Of a stretch of DNA of 64,000 nt, positions 35,027-42,741 are shown piece by piece. The stretch is from Alkaliphilus flagellatus (GTDB lineage: Bacteria; Bacillota; Clostridia; Peptostreptococcales; Natronincolaceae). The DNA lies in NCBI RefSeq assembly GCF_018919215.1, contig NZ_JAHLQK010000006.1, positions 62,001 to 126,000 on the forward strand. Reading direction: 5' to 3'. Each line of letters starts with the position of its first letter. Position 1 is the stretch's first letter. A program made the position numbers and the translations under genes. The notes beneath the pieces are model-generated. The model did not search any database, was not told the origin of the DNA, and saw nothing but the letters and a program-made list of their open reading frames with translations.

Positions 35027-35146
35027 ATGGTAAAGCTATTCATTTTCAAAGGAAAGGTTAGGGATTTAACTAAGGCAACAAGAAGATTAGCGGAAATAGA
35101 AAAAGGCCAATCTGCTGCAACAGAAAAGGCCCACATAAAAATTTAA
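35027..35146 (+). CDS. Small unknown phage protein (39 aa)
   Basis: 39 aa, basic (MVKLFIFKGKVRDLTKATRRLAEIEKG...). GGAGTGGTTT precedes the ATG. Not recognised. Confidence 0.45.
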   Translation: MVKLFIFKGKVRDLTKATRRLAEIEKGQSAATEKAHIKI

Positions 35147-35159
35147 GTTAACGTTATTA

Positions 35160-35335
35160 TACCAATTAAAGGGAGGAAATACAAGTAGATATTAAAACAG
35201 CTAAACAAGCCTTTAGTATCAAAATTGAACGAAGAAAATGAAAGTTATACCATAAATAGTTATAGAGATGATGGACACGATAAAATTATATCCATTGCAC
35301 ATACAGCGGAGTTTGCAGGGATATAGCAGCACATA
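35160..35335 (+). pseudogene. Remnant of a small phage gene
   Basis: After GGGAGGAAA there is an open frame without a normal start (GTA GAT ATT..., reading VDIKTAKQAFSIKIERRK then stop). A second frame then reads LVSKLNEENESYTINSYRDDGHDKIISIAHTAEFAGI and stops near 35325. It looks like a start-codon loss plus frameshift in one small gene. Confidence 0.4.
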
Positions 35336-35351
35336 GATTAGGGGGATTAAA

Positions 35352-35504
35352 ATGCTTAACGATCAACAAATGCAAGAAATCAAAGCAGATATAAATTACT
35401 TTGTATCACAACTAATAAGCGAAATAAATAGACTTAAGGATGAGGTTAGTTATCTTGAAAGACAAAATGAAATTCTAAAAGAGCAATTAAAACAGCCAAA
35501 GTAG
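35352..35504 (+). CDS. Small coiled-coil phage protein (50 aa)
   Basis: 50 aa, heptad-rich (MLNDQQMQEIKADINYFVSQ ... RLKDEVSYLERQNEILKEQL). Preceded by a GGGGG site. Function unknown. Confidence 0.5.
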   Translation: MLNDQQMQEIKADINYFVSQLISEINRLKDEVSYLERQNEILKEQLKQPK

Positions 35505-35516
35505 GAGAGATATAAC

Positions 35517-35678
35517 ATGAATAGAGTTCTATTGTTTATTCATAAAAAATTAGAATCGTATCTATATGATGAAAGCTATTCCGAACTAGAGGACAAGTAT
35601 TACAAAGAAAAACATGATCGTGAGTATTTTGAGGAACAAGCAGACTATTGGAAAGAAAAATATTACGAGGTGAGATAA
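35517..35678 (+). CDS. Small acidic phage protein (53 aa)
   Basis: 53 aa, rich in Tyr, Glu and Lys. AGGAGAG ribosome site. Its stop abuts the next ATG, so it is part of the early operon. Not recognised. Confidence 0.5.
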   Translation: MNRVLLFIHKKLESYLYDESYSELEDKYYKEKHDREYFEEQADYWKEKYYEVR

Positions 35679-35900
35679 ATGCCTAATATTAAAGAAATGT
35701 CTGATAGACAATTATTAATAAGCTATGCAATTACTAGAAAAGAATATAAGGCTAATTATGCAGCATTAAAAGAAATGGAAGAAGAAATGGATAGAAGGGC
35801 AACAGAGCAGTTAGAAATTAATCGTATGCCTAGAAGAAACAGGGAAGAAGCGGAAAATTTTAAACCTGTAGAAGAATTTTATTGGGAGGTAAAACAATGA
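35679..35900 (+). CDS. Small phage protein (73 aa)
   Basis: 73 aa, charged, helical (MSDRQLLISYAITRKEYKANYAALKEMEEEMDRR). Its stop overlaps the next start as ATGA. Function unknown. Confidence 0.55.
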   Translation: MPNIKEMSDRQLLISYAITRKEYKANYAALKEMEEEMDRRATEQLEINRMPRRNREEAENFKPVEEFYWEVKQ

Positions 35901-36592
35901 ATATCAGAACATTAATGGCTGATGAAATTGAGTGCAGGGTTCAAACAGTAAAAGAGAATGGTTGCTCCATACTTCTTTATAAAGATGCTAGATGTGACAT
36001 GAGAATACTAGATGAAACATTTGGAATAATGGGATGGCAAAGAAAACATGAGCTTATAAACAATAACTTATTTTGCACTATATCAGTTTGGGATGAAGAA
36101 AAACAAATGTGGATTAATAAACAAGATGTTGGAGTTGAAAGCTATACAGAAAAAGAAAAGGGACAAGCATCAGACAGTTTTAAAAGAGCTTGTTTCAACT
36201 TAGGAATAGGTAGAGAACTCTATACAGCGCCTTTTATATGGATTAAGTTAAATAGCAATGACATAAACAAGTACAACAATAAAATAAGTGTTAAAACTAA
36301 GTTCCATGTATCTGAAATAGCTTATAACGATAAAAGAGAAATAGTAGCATTAGAAATTAAGGACGATAAAGGCAATGTTAGATACAAATTAGGACAAAGG
36401 ACAGTAACAGAAACAACGGATGAAGAACCAAATAAGAAGTTAGATAAAGCTAAAGTAGATGCTATTAGAGAATTAGCGAGGGTTAAAAACGTTGCAGAAG
36501 AATATATTTGCAACTTTAGAAATGTAAGCAGTTTTGAAGAACTAGAACAAGATGATTGGAAAGCAACTATGGAATGGTTGAAAAAGAGATAA
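35897..36592 (+). CDS. Rad52-like single-strand annealing protein
   Basis: 231 aa. The block SYTEKEKGQASDSFKRACFNLGIGRELYTAPF matches the Rad52/Sak type of phage annealing proteins; the N-terminal half includes FGIMGWQRKHELINNNLFCTISVWD. It should anneal complementary ssDNA for recombination/replication together with SSB encoded nearby. GGGAGG supports the start at 35897. Confidence 0.75.
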   Translation: MNIRTLMADEIECRVQTVKENGCSILLYKDARCDMRILDETFGIMGWQRKHELINNNLFCTISVWDEEKQMWINKQDVGVESYTEKEKGQASDSFKRACFNLGIGRELYTAPFIWIKLNSNDINKYNNKISVKTKFHVSEIAYNDKREIVALEIKDDKGNVRYKLGQRTVTETTDEEPNKKLDKAKVDAIRELARVKNVAEEYICNFRNVSSFEELEQDDWKATMEWLKKR

Positions 36593-36599
36593 AGGACTA

Positions 36600-36626
36600 G
36601 CGATAGCCCTGCCCGAAAGGGGGACA
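36600..36626 (+). promoter_or_regulatory. Hairpin hiding the ribosome site of the replication gene
   Basis: CCC-GAAA-GGG (in CTGCCCGAAAGGGGGAC), a GNRA-loop hairpin whose 3' arm includes the ribosome site of the following ATG at 36631. It could limit translation. Confidence 0.45.
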
Positions 36627-36630
36627 AAAA

Positions 36631-37521
36631 ATGAAAGGATGGATAAGTCTCCATAGGAGAATAAGAGACCATTGGATATGGCAGGAAAAGCCTTTTGATA
36701 AACGTTCAGCATGGATTGATTTATTGATGATGGCAAACCACCAAGAAAATAAATTTCTATTAGGTAGCGAGTTAATAGAAATACAAAGAGGTAGCTTTGT
36801 TACTTCTGAATTAAAGCTTATGGAACGTTGGGGATGGTCAAAAACTAAGTTAAGAAACTTTCTAAAATTACTTGAAGAAGATGAAATGTTAATAAAAAAA
36901 ACAGACAAAAAAAAGACCACCTTAACAATTTGCAATTACAACGATTATCAAACTTTAGAAAACTATAAGGAGACCACAAGAGAACCACAACAAAACCACG
37001 CGGAGACCACAGAAAGACCACAAGAAGACACAAACAATAATGATAATAATGAGAATAATGATAATAATATTATATCTTCTTGTGAAGATGAAGGAGAATT
37101 AAAATTTCCAGTAGATTCTATCGAATATCGTTTAGCTGATTATCTTAGAAAGCACATATTAAAAAATAATCCTAAAATCAAAGTGCCAAACGATATTGAA
37201 ATGGATAAATGGTCACAGCATATAGACTACATGATTAGATTAGATAGTAGATCAATAGAAGATATAAAAGCAGTAATTGAGTTTGCTCAAAAAGATGATT
37301 TTTGGATGACTAATATATTAAGCACTTCAAAGTTAAGAAAACAATTCGACCAACTATATCTAAAGTGTCAACAGAAAAATAAGCCGACTAAATCAATTAA
37401 TCAACCAGCAAAACATAAAACTAAATTCCATCTTGCTAAAAGCAGGGGTGATAAATATACAGCGGATGAATTAGAGCAGCTTATATTAAGTAATCAGAAA
37501 AGACGTTTAGAGCAAACGTGA
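36631..37521 (+). CDS. DnaD-like replication initiator
   Basis: 296 aa. N-terminal winged helix (about 1-105: GWISLHRRIRDHWIWQEKPFDKRSAWIDLLMMAN ... WGWSKTKLRNFLKLLEEDEMLIKK), an Asn/Asp-rich linker (about 130-148), and a C-terminal region (about 165-250) that could contact DNA or the helicase loader. Typical replication organiser of Firmicutes phages. Confidence 0.78.
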   Translation: MKGWISLHRRIRDHWIWQEKPFDKRSAWIDLLMMANHQENKFLLGSELIEIQRGSFVTSELKLMERWGWSKTKLRNFLKLLEEDEMLIKKTDKKKTTLTICNYNDYQTLENYKETTREPQQNHAETTERPQEDTNNNDNNENNDNNIISSCEDEGELKFPVDSIEYRLADYLRKHILKNNPKIKVPNDIEMDKWSQHIDYMIRLDSRSIEDIKAVIEFAQKDDFWMTNILSTSKLRKQFDQLYLKCQQKNKPTKSINQPAKHKTKFHLAKSRGDKYTADELEQLILSNQKRRLEQT

Positions 37522-37535
37522 CTAGGAGGGATTAA

Positions 37536-37610
37536 ATGCTAGATGAAATCTTAGACGAAATAGTAAGACAAGTTGCGAACGGTAAATCATTTTGGGAAGT
37601 GATAGCATAG
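37536..37610 (+). CDS. Very small phage ORF (24 aa)
   Basis: 24 aa (MLDEILDEIVRQVANGKSFW...) with AGGAGGG 5 nt upstream. Coding status is uncertain. Confidence 0.35.
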   Translation: MLDEILDEIVRQVANGKSFWEVIA

Positions 37611-37627
37611 GCTAAGGAGGTTTTAAA

Positions 37628-37798
37628 ATGTTAGAGATAGTGCAACAAGCGAAGATAGATTTAGAGATAGCTGAAAATACGTTTCAAAATGCAACTGGCG
37701 ATGATGTTGACATAGCTATACTACAAGTAGATTTAGCAAAGGCAAAGCTAAACAGAGCATACAAATTAGCGAAGGAGGAAGGGGTTAGGTATGAATAG
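37628..37798 (+). CDS. Small phage protein (56 aa)
   Basis: 56 aa, helical (MLEIVQQAKIDLEIAENTFQ...AKAKLNRAYKLAKEEG). AAGGAGG upstream; overlaps the ssb start by 8 nt. Function unknown. Confidence 0.5.
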   Translation: MLEIVQQAKIDLEIAENTFQNATGDDVDIAILQVDLAKAKLNRAYKLAKEEGVRYE

Positions 37799-38183
37799 AG
37801 TAATTTTAATTGGTAGATTAACTAGGGACCCAGAGTTGCGTTTCACTCCAAGTGGAAAAGCAGTATGTAAATTCGGTATTGCAGTAAATAGACTTTTTGC
37901 AAAAGAGAAGGAAGCAGACTTTTTTAATGTGGTTACATTTGATAAACGAGCAGAAAACTGTGCTAACTATCTTGCAAAAGGCAGATTAGTAGGATTGGAA
38001 GGAAGACTACAGAGCAGATCATACGAAGCTCAGACTGGAGAAAAACGATATGTTACGGAAGTAATTGTGGATAACGTAGAGTTTTTAGAGTGGGGAGATA
38101 AGAAGCAGGAGGGCAATTCTACAGGGGATTTTAACTATGATGAATTTCAAGCTATAGACGATGACGAGGATATACCATTCTAA
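37791..38183 (+). CDS. ssb: Single-stranded DNA-binding protein
   Basis: 130 aa. OB fold: MNRVILIGRLTRDPELRFTPSGKAVCKFGIAVNR ... YVTEVIVDNVEFLEWG, ending in the acidic DDDEDIPF tip that recruits partner proteins. Phage replication module. Confidence 0.95.
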   Translation: MNRVILIGRLTRDPELRFTPSGKAVCKFGIAVNRLFAKEKEADFFNVVTFDKRAENCANYLAKGRLVGLEGRLQSRSYEAQTGEKRYVTEVIVDNVEFLEWGDKKQEGNSTGDFNYDEFQAIDDDEDIPF

Positions 38184-38224
38184 GACACAATATGAAGAAA
38201 TAGCGACATAAGGGGGTGCAGAAA

Positions 38225-39025
38225 TTGAAAGTTTTAAAATGGCCTGGAGCCAAGTGGAGCATAGCAAATAAAATAGTAGATTTAATGCCTGAACATAAAA
38301 TCTATTTAGAGCCATTCTTTGGGTCGGGAGCAGTATTTTTTTCAAAGGCTCCATGTAATACGGAGATACTAAATGACCTAGATGGCGAAGTAGTTAATTT
38401 GTTTAAGTGCATAAGAGATAATCCAGATGAACTAGCGAGGTTAGTTTACTTCACACCATATAGCAGAGAAGAATATAAAGAATCTTACAATAGGTCCGGA
38501 ACAGATTTAGAAAAGGCGATGCAATTTTTAATTCGAGCAAATATGGCTAGAGCAGGTATGCAATATTATTTTTCCAGCTGGAGACATGCAGGTCCAGTGT
38601 TAGGAGCAACGTGCAAACAGAGAGTCACTGGCGATTGGAACAAAGTTACTGAAAAAATAATGGAAGCAGCTGTAAGATTAAAATATGCAGAAATAGAAAA
38701 TTCAAATGCAATAAGTCTTATAGAAAAGTATAACAGGAAAGATTGTTTAATATATGTAGATCCGCCATATTTACTAAGTACCAGGAAACAAAGATACTAC
38801 AACGTGGAAATGACTGAGGAACAGGAGCATGAGGAATTAATAAAAGCTTTAAAAGGTCATTCAGGGCCTGTATTGCTAAGTGGATATAATTCAGAGTTAT
38901 ACAATGATTTGCTAGAAGGTTGGGGCAGAAAAGAAATACCAACTCAAGCAGAGCAAGGTAGAAGAAGAATAGAAATAGTTTGGGCCAATTATAAATTATC
39001 TAATCAAATATCAATGTTTGGATAA
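38225..39025 (+). CDS. D12-class DNA adenine N6-methyltransferase
   Basis: 266 aa Dam-like enzyme. Motif I LEPFFGSGAVFFSK (about 28-41) and catalytic DPPY (in LIYVDPPYLL, about 179-182). No restriction partner nearby, so host-restriction avoidance or gene control are likely roles. TTG at 38225 has the best spacing from AGGGGG; GTG 9 nt earlier overlaps that site. Confidence 0.9.
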   Translation: MKVLKWPGAKWSIANKIVDLMPEHKIYLEPFFGSGAVFFSKAPCNTEILNDLDGEVVNLFKCIRDNPDELARLVYFTPYSREEYKESYNRSGTDLEKAMQFLIRANMARAGMQYYFSSWRHAGPVLGATCKQRVTGDWNKVTEKIMEAAVRLKYAEIENSNAISLIEKYNRKDCLIYVDPPYLLSTRKQRYYNVEMTEEQEHEELIKALKGHSGPVLLSGYNSELYNDLLEGWGRKEIPTQAEQGRRRIEIVWANYKLSNQISMFG

Positions 39026-39062
39026 TTACACATCACAAAATATTAAAGTTTAAAGCAAGAAT

Positions 39063-39140
39063 AATGTTCTTTGAAAACTGAATAATACGGTATTGAAAAA
39101 TTAAGAATTTACTATAACAATATAGAGAATATGGTATAAT
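39063..39140 (+). promoter_or_regulatory. Cassette 1 head: boxA + element A1 + extended -10 promoter
   Basis: TGTTCTTTGAAAACT (39065-39079) matches the rRNA boxA antitermination sequence of Firmicutes. It runs into A1, CTGAATAATACGGTATT (39078-39094), an exact reverse complement of the 5' arm of terminator B1. A TGG-TATAAT extended -10 follows at 39132-39140. Similar heads occur at 40896, 41404 and 42084. Confidence 0.8.
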
Positions 39141-39199
39141 TTTCTTGTTAGATAAATCGGATTAGATGAAAAATATGAAATAGGAGGAAGAATAATAAA

Positions 39200-39550
39200 A
39201 TGAGACTTTCGATTTTTTTGCCTGCTTATATAGTGTTGATAGCACTGATAGAAAAAATTTTAAAGAACAAGTTGGATATTAGAGATCCAAAAGGACTATT
39301 CAACCATTTTAATAAATTGCATAAGTGGTTAGAAGTATTGCTTATCGCAGGAATAATATTATCGCTTTTTATTAATGCACTTTATACTTTTATTCTGTTT
39401 ATTTTGTTATTTGCTTTTCGTGCTTTGATGGAATGGAAGTTTGATAAAGACTCAAAATTATACATTCTAAATGTCTTATATAGTGGCGAATTTTTATTAC
39501 TTTTAATAATATTATTATTATTTTTTGAGAGGGAATCATATGTTATTTAG
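39200..39550 (+). CDS. Small membrane protein (DUF4181-like)
   Basis: 116 aa with three to four membrane helices (about 5-20, 45-65, 67-80, 98-112). KLHKWLEVLL and FRALMEWKFDKDSKLYIL recall DUF4181, seen in Bacilli and Clostridia. Function unknown. First gene of cassette 1, with its own promoter. AGGAGGAAG ribosome site. Confidence 0.6.
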   Translation: MRLSIFLPAYIVLIALIEKILKNKLDIRDPKGLFNHFNKLHKWLEVLLIAGIILSLFINALYTFILFILLFAFRALMEWKFDKDSKLYILNVLYSGEFLLLLIILLLFFERESYVI

Positions 39551-39577
39551 TTAAGACATAAGGAATTTGTTGTTGCA

Positions 39578-39615
39578 CATCATCTTTATTAGACGTAACA
39601 GATGTAAAATATGCA
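39578..39615 (+). repeat. Repeat C1
   Basis: CATCATCTTTATTAGACG followed by TAACAGATG; the same block occurs at 40152-40189. It carries a CATCT/AGATG inverted repeat. C1 lies between the first and second genes of cassette 1. Confidence 0.7.
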
Positions 39616-39669
39616 TACCTAATACTACTGATTTTATACATAAAAAGAATTATAAAAAGGAGTGATATT

Positions 39670-40116
39670 ATGAGAAGTAAATATATCATCTTAGGTGTTG
39701 CATTAATTATTTGTAGCAGTCTATTTTTGGTAGGTTGTAATAGGGAAGCAAATAAGGAAATGAGTTATGAAATAATTTTATTTGAAAATGCTCCAAAAGA
39801 AGTTCAGAATGAAATAAGCGAAGTAGATAAATGGATAAGAGAAAGGGAAGCGGTTATAGATAATGATCATCCGAATCAGACAATAAGCTTTAGTGGTAGT
39901 GTTGATTTAGGTAAAGAGAGGTATGAGTATTTCATAACAAACAATCAAATACCTAAAATCATTGAAGTTGTACCAGACAAAGCTTATGGCATTGGAATAA
40001 TGATAAAACATACTACTGAATATAGGGAAAACATAGAATTTCCGACTACTGTAGCTATTGTAAAATTAAGCGATTATTATGGTAAAATCTCACATGTCTA
40101 TGTAAGTCATCCATAA
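39670..40116 (+). CDS. Lipoprotein of cassette 1
   Basis: 148 aa with a lipoprotein signal peptide (lipobox LVGC, Cys at about 23). The mature part is charged with short beta-type segments; family unknown. AAGGAG upstream. Flanked by C repeats. A surface lipoprotein expressed from a lysogen could alter host properties, for example phage exclusion (inference). Confidence 0.65.
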   Translation: MRSKYIILGVALIICSSLFLVGCNREANKEMSYEIILFENAPKEVQNEISEVDKWIREREAVIDNDHPNQTISFSGSVDLGKERYEYFITNNQIPKIIEVVPDKAYGIGIMIKHTTEYRENIEFPTTVAIVKLSDYYGKISHVYVSHP

Positions 40117-40151
40117 GAAATTTTGTAAGTATTTAAATAATAGCTATATCT

Positions 40152-40189
40152 CATCATCTTTTTTAGACGTAACAGATGAAAAGTGTGCA
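40152..40189 (+). repeat. Repeat C2
   Basis: CATCATCTTTTTTAGACG then TAACAGATG; second copy of C1, differing mainly in the T tract. It lies between the lipoprotein and acetyltransferase genes. Confidence 0.7.
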
Positions 40190-40270
40190 ACAAAGAATAT
40201 ATTTATTAACTGATATCAACAATGTATGGCATAACAATTTACTATACATAAAATAAAAGGGGGATAATAG

Positions 40271-40694
40271 TTGAGTAACTATAAAATTGTAGAAAGTACA
40301 AAAAAAGAAATTGATTTTGTTGAGGACAAAATTTGTGAATATAATGAATCAAATGTACCGTTTGAATTATCTATTCCATCATCTAAAATTAATAGACACA
40401 TACAAGATGATAAGGGCAATATTATAGCAGGAATAAATTGTATATATTACGCTTGGAAATGTATATATAGATGCTTTATGGGTTAAAGAGGAACATAGAA
40501 GTAAAGGTCTTGGTTCTCAATTGTTAGGTGAAATAGAGAAAACTGCAAAAGAGTATAGTTGTCACATTGTACATCTAGATACCTTTGATTTTCAAGCAAA
40601 AGATTTTTATATTAAACAAGGATATGATATATATGGAGTATTAGATGATTGTCCACAAGGTCATAAGAGATATTATATGAAAAAAAACATTTAA
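40271..40694 (+). pseudogene. GNAT-type acetyltransferase, frameshifted
   Basis: The first frame (40271-40486, TTG start behind AAGGGGGATAATAG) gives the N-terminus up to AGINCIYYAW. The next frame continues YIDALWVKEEHRSKGLGSQLLGEIEKTAKEYSC...IVHLDTFDFQAKDFYIKQGYDIYGVL and stops at 40694. RSKGLGSQLL is the acetyl-CoA motif of GNAT enzymes. The break is near 40450-40458. Last gene of cassette 1. Confidence 0.82.
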
Positions 40695-40791
40695 TTCATC
40701 TTATTCTTTTATTGTGAAGAAGTAAAAACTAATATTTATATCGTACTATCTATTTAAAGCGTAATACCTAAAAAATAAAATATTTTACTTT

Positions 40792-40830
40792 AATACCGTA
40801 TTATTCAGAAATGAATTTACGGTATTTTTA
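40792..40830 (+). terminator. Cassette 1 terminator B1
   Basis: ATACCGTA (40793-40800) pairs TACGGTAT (40818-40825); inside, ATTCA/TGAAT closes a GAAA loop. T run follows. The 5' arm AATACCGTATTATTCAG (40792-40808) is the exact complement of A1. Confidence 0.88.
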
Positions 40831-40895
40831 TGTCGCATTACAAGAAATAGGTGCAACTGCATCTAATGAAGATATTGTGAAGTAATTAATAAAAA

Positions 40896-40944
40896 ATGTT
40901 CTTTGAAAATTGAATAATACGGTATTAAGAAAAAGTGTTATAAT
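40896..40944 (+). promoter_or_regulatory. Cassette 2 head: boxA-like + element A2 + extended -10
   Basis: TGTTCTTTGAAAATT (40897-40911) and TTGAATAATACGGTATT (40910-40926). TGT-TATAAT at 40936-40944 is an extended -10. The first base of A2 is T where A1, A3 and A4 have C; B2 carries the compensating base. Confidence 0.78.
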
Positions 40945-41001
40945 TAATTCATAATTGTATTAAATTGTTTGTTGATTATTTATATAATAGGAGGTATTGA
41001 C

Positions 41002-41196
41002 TTGAACAATAATAAAGATAATAGCCTTGCCGAATATCTTGTCATTGGAATGATAATTGGTTCCTTGGTAGGTGTTGTTTTTTCGATAATTATGAGAAAT
41101 AACACTTTCTTCTCAATAAGTGGAACAGGTTTTGGTCTATCATTTGGTTTACTAATTGCAAATATTATATGGTGTGTAAAGAATACGACAAAATGA
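41002..41196 (+). CDS. Small two-helix membrane protein of cassette 2
   Basis: 64 aa with two membrane helices (about 11-31 and 38-58, glycine-rich). TTG start chosen behind AGGAGG; an upstream ATG at 40969 would add residues before the ribosome site. Function unknown. Confidence 0.55.
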   Translation: MNNNKDNSLAEYLVIGMIIGSLVGVVFSIIMRNNTFFSISGTGFGLSFGLLIANIIWCVKNTTK

Positions 41197-41306
41197 GCAT
41201 AATGTGAAGCACGATAAATTTCAATTTGTAGAGTAGATTAAATTAACTTTAAGGGAACAATTTTAAAATATAACGAAAATAAAATTAAATATTTAATTTA
41301 TGAAAG

Positions 41307-41343
41307 TACCGTATTATTCAAAAGTGAATATGCGGTATTTTTT
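41307..41343 (+). terminator. Cassette 2 terminator B2
   Basis: TACCGTA / TGCGGTA outer stem and ATTCA-AAAG-TGAAT inner stem, then a T run. The 5' arm reads TACCGTATTATTCAA; its last base is A rather than the G of the other copies, restoring pairing with A2. Confidence 0.85.
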
Positions 41344-41403
41344 ATGTTGTAGTTCAAGAATTAGCTACAACTAATGAAGATATTGCGAACTAATTAAGAA
41401 AAA

Positions 41404-41479
41404 ATGCTCTTTGAAAACTGAATAGTACGGTATTGAAAAATAGAAATTCATTATAACAGTGTGGAAAATATGGTATAAT
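41404..41479 (+). promoter_or_regulatory. Cassette 3 head: boxA + element A3 + extended -10
   Basis: TGCTCTTTGAAAACT (41405-41419), CTGAATAGTACGGTATT (41418-41434) and TGG-TATAAT (41471-41479). The stretch from A3 to the -10 is closely similar to cassette 1. Confidence 0.8.
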
Positions 41480-41549
41480 TTTCTTGTATGATAAATTGAA
41501 CTAGTAATTATATTTAACATTAATATGACTGTTGATTATGAGGTGGATT

Positions 41550-41945
41550 ATGGAAATGAAAAAGATTAAGGGAATAAATTTAATCAAAATGTCTGTACTT
41601 GTATTAACAGGATTCACACTTGCTACTCTGATATTAAACATCAGTGTTTCATACCAGACTTATAGAGGGAGTGAGGATTCACTAATAGGATTGTTTGCAA
41701 TTTTGTTAGGAACTGTTTTGGGAGTAATTGCAAGAGTTGGGTTAACATTATTATTTTGGAGTTCGTATAATATTAAGTATCCAAATGAGAAGTTTAATGA
41801 GAAAATTGGGAAAAAAATAATTGCATATTTTTTGTTTATGACTGCTCTGATAGGTTTGTCTCTGAGCCGTGGAACATTATTAATATTCATTATTTGTACT
41901 CTATTAATAGCTCTAAAAGAGCAAAAGAAGTTGGCTGTAGAATAA
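41550..41945 (+). CDS. Membrane protein of cassette 3
   Basis: 131 aa, four predicted membrane helices (about 12-30, 45-68, 86-104, 108-124) and a basic tail. ATG at 41550 fits GAGGTGG upstream. Family not recognised. Confidence 0.6.
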   Translation: MEMKKIKGINLIKMSVLVLTGFTLATLILNISVSYQTYRGSEDSLIGLFAILLGTVLGVIARVGLTLLFWSSYNIKYPNEKFNEKIGKKIIAYFLFMTALIGLSLSRGTLLIFIICTLLIALKEQKKLAVE

Positions 41946-41971
41946 ATAGGATGAATAAAATATTATCTATA

Positions 41972-42011
41972 AATACCGTATTATTCAGAAATGAATTTAC
42001 GGTATTTTTTA
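41972..42011 (+). terminator. Cassette 3 terminator B3
   Basis: Same hairpin as B1 (ATACCGTA/TACGGTAT, ATTCA-GAAA-TGAAT) with six T. The 5' arm is complementary to A3 with one G-U pair. Confidence 0.88.
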
Positions 42012-42083
42012 TGTCGCATTACAAGATATAGTTGTAACTAATGAAAAAAATAAGCTTTAGATATTAAATTTTAAAGCAAAAAG

Positions 42084-42170
42084 ATGTTCTTTGAAAACTG
42101 AATAATACGGTATTGAAAAATAAAAATATTTACCATATAATGCAAATAAACTAATGATATATGCTATAAT
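42084..42170 (+). promoter_or_regulatory. Cassette 4 head: boxA + element A4 + extended -10
   Basis: TGTTCTTTGAAAACT (42085-42099), CTGAATAATACGGTATT (42098-42114), TGC-TATAAT (42162-42170). The preceding 25 nt (ATATTAAATTTTAAAGC...) also resemble those before A1. Confidence 0.8.
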
Positions 42171-42247
42171 CTTCATATAAATAAATTGAAACAGTAGAAT
42201 GATATGAAACAAAGATTATTTTCATTATGGAAAGATGGGATAAAGAT

Positions 42248-42622
42248 ATGATATCAATTTTAGGTGCTTTAGTATTTGGTATAGCCACAATAATATATGT
42301 TCTGCTAGCACTAGGATTTCCGTTAGGTGAATTTGCACTCGGTGGTAAATATAAAGTAATGCCAATACAATTTAGGATAGTATGCGCTATATCTGTTTTA
42401 GTTCAATTGTTTGCAATAGTAATCATTTTACAAGCAGGAGGTATTATATCGCTTTTATTTTCATTGAAGGCTACAAAAATGATTTGTTTTTTCTTTGCTG
42501 CTTATTTGTCATTAAATTCTATAATGAATGCATTATCTAATAGTAAAAAAGAAAAATTTATTGTTACTCCTCTATCTATCATAGCAGCAGTATGTTTTTG
42601 GATAACAGCATTTAATGCATAA
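42248..42622 (+). CDS. Membrane protein of cassette 4
   Basis: 124 aa from the ATG at 42248, or 131 aa from 42227; neither has a strong ribosome site (GGGA upstream of the later one). Four hydrophobic helices. Family not recognised. Confidence 0.55.
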   Translation: MISILGALVFGIATIIYVLLALGFPLGEFALGGKYKVMPIQFRIVCAISVLVQLFAIVIILQAGGIISLLFSLKATKMICFFFAAYLSLNSIMNALSNSKKEKFIVTPLSIIAAVCFWITAFNA

Positions 42623-42652
42623 CATAATAGTCAGAACTAAATATTTTACTTT

Positions 42653-42691
42653 AATACCGTATTATTCAGAAATGGATAAGCGGTGTTTTTT
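42653..42691 (+). terminator. Cassette 4 terminator B4 (weakened)
   Basis: 5' arm AATACCGTATTATTCAG is intact and fully complementary to A4, but the 3' arm has drifted (GGATAAGCGGTG), leaving ACCG/CGGT plus T run. Since the 5' arm is kept while its terminator partner decays, pairing with A4 may be what is conserved. Confidence 0.65.
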
Positions 42692-42741
42692 ATGTGATAA
42701 TCTAAGGTTTCTGTACAGATAAATTAAAAAGGGGGCATAAG

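Noticed and set aside
39063-42115. boxA repeats as remnants of rRNA spacers
   Set aside because: The motif resembles rRNA leaders/spacers, but no 16S, 23S or 5S sequence is present; the repeats flank protein genes.
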